Both the position numbers and the translations under genes were made by a program. A stretch of DNA of 64,000 nucleotides from the NCBI RefSeq assembly GCF_024346675.1, contig NZ_AP024850.1, forward strand, positions 1,984,001 to 2,048,000, given 5' to 3'. Under the pieces are notes generated by a model. It was not told where the DNA came from. It saw nothing but the letters and a program-made list of their open reading frames with translations, and did no database searches. The DNA comes from Photobacterium sanguinicancri. Lineage in GTDB: Bacteria; Pseudomonadota; Gammaproteobacteria; Enterobacterales; Vibrionaceae. Below are positions 63,569-64,000 of the stretch, piece by piece (positions within the stretch are counted from its first letter, which is position 1; the number at the start of each line of letters is the position of its first letter).

Positions 63569-64000
63569 ATGTCCAAATATAGTCGTGAATTAAAGCTTAC
63601 TATTGCTAGGCAATATCTTCATGGAACAGCATCCAGCAGACTGCTATCTAGTGAATATTCAATATCATCGAGACAAATAAGGTACTGGGCTCAGGTCTAT
63701 TCGATACATGGCACCAACTCCTTCTTACCTTCCTCACATAGCAGTAGTGCGGGTAAGAAATTGCAGGCATTGAATCTGATGTGGACGAGTGGGTGGTCTC
63801 TCAGTCACACTAGCGCTGTTTTGAACCTATCCTCTCCTGGCATCTTGTCGTCATGGCTTAAAAAGTACAATGAGGCCGGTTTAGAAGGACTAGAAAACCG
63901 CCCTATAGGAAGACCTCTCATGAAATATCAATCCAAAGCTACACCAAAACCTGATGACGAAATGACCCTTGAAGAGCTGAAAGAGGAACTGGCGTACTTG
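63569..64000 (+). CDS. IS3-family transposase OrfA (helix-turn-helix subunit), partial
   Basis: The open frame reads MSKYSRELKLTIARQYLHG, then SISSRQIRYWAQVYSIHG and LSSPGILSSWLKKYNEAGLEGLENRPIGRP, ending in an acidic helix (EEMTLEELKEELAYL-like) at the window edge. Two helix-turn-helix units and the GRP linker are typical of OrfA of IS150-type elements. 144 codons are visible. There is no ribosome-binding site, since the T run of the terminator precedes the ATG. orfB with the DDE motif would follow, with the usual -1 frameshift. Confidence 0.88.
   Translation, partial: MSKYSRELKLTIARQYLHGTASSRLLSSEYSISSRQIRYWAQVYSIHGTNSFLPSSHSSSAGKKLQALNLMWTSGWSLSHTSAVLNLSSPGILSSWLKKYNEAGLEGLENRPIGRPLMKYQSKATPKPDDEMTLEELKEELAYL

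Larger units (their letters stand above)
63526..64000 (+). mobile_element. Left part of an IS3-family insertion sequence (IS150-like), truncated by the window
   Basis: The element starts with TGACCCCCAATAGTTGGACA, the terminal type known from IS3-family elements, followed by a hairpin and orfA. Only the left 475 bp is present; orfB and the right end lie outside. The direct target duplication cannot be judged from one end. Confidence 0.82.

Noticed and set aside
1..64000. tRNA, rRNA genes, CRISPR arrays, prophage modules
   Set aside because: None could be supported from the sequence by eye; no regularly spaced repeats and no tRNA-like clover-leaf segments were noticed.

Overview
The window looks like chromosomal DNA of a marine gammaproteobacterium of the Vibrionaceae, most likely Photobacterium or a close relative. 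Support comes from the gene content (Vibrio-type T6SS genes, a GntR-prpBCD methylcitrate operon, phasins, an lpxL homologue, DUF3581), the moderate-to-low GC content with many short AT-rich intergenic gaps, and the prc-proQ-msrC-letA-letB-rsmF order shared with enteric bacteria. The genus is an inference; no rRNA gene is present. I saw no tRNA or rRNA genes and no CRISPR array.

Layout. 1-6014: edge of a type VI secretion locus. tssB (cut by the window), hcp and tssA read leftward; vgrG, a DUF6931-like gene and a PAAR gene read rightward from an AT-rich divergent control region. 6142-10631: a POT peptide transporter, a divergent TetR regulator with palindromic candidate operators and a strong CRP-like site between them, and a membrane diguanylate cyclase. 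10987-15392: gntR-prpBCD for propionate (methylcitrate cycle), with a perfect palindromic operator candidate ahead of gntR. 15717-27213: an envelope and RNA block (secreted unknown, prc, proQ, msrC, an exporter-type ABC protein, letAB lipid transport, rsmF). 27561-34475: azoR, yajD, an HSL-type hydrolase, two phasins plus a PHA-system protein, an LRAT-like protein, mltD, a small membrane protein and a 33-residue ORF.

34635-43016 is a coherent metal/cofactor unit: a leftward sensor kinase and NtrC-type activator, then the divergent operon tupABC-mobA-mobB/moeA. A perfectly spaced sigma-54 promoter and an upstream inverted repeat lie just before tupA, so the two-component pair probably controls tungstate uptake and molybdopterin (Mo/W) cofactor assembly.

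43798-51262: DUF3581, an OmpR-type two-component pair, a GlcNAc-type PTS IIBC, an MviM-like oxidoreductase, pgpB and lpxL. A candidate small RNA or leader with promoter and terminator lies upstream of lpxL. 51769-57882: a small winged-helix gene, followed by an uncharacterised chaperone-like cluster made of a membrane-anchored DUF2760 protein with a VEK-rich repeat stalk and two divergent Hsp70 proteins, the second carrying a long C-terminal domain (DUF3731-like). 58072-64000: a TrfB-like regulator, a YtrB-like ABC transporter, two small unknowns, an AGCS sodium:amino-acid symporter, and the left end of an IS3-family element running off the window.

The best candidates for undescribed biology are the DUF2760/Hsp70/Hsp70 cluster, the sigma-54 control of tungstate/Moco genes, and the candidate RNA upstream of lpxL.
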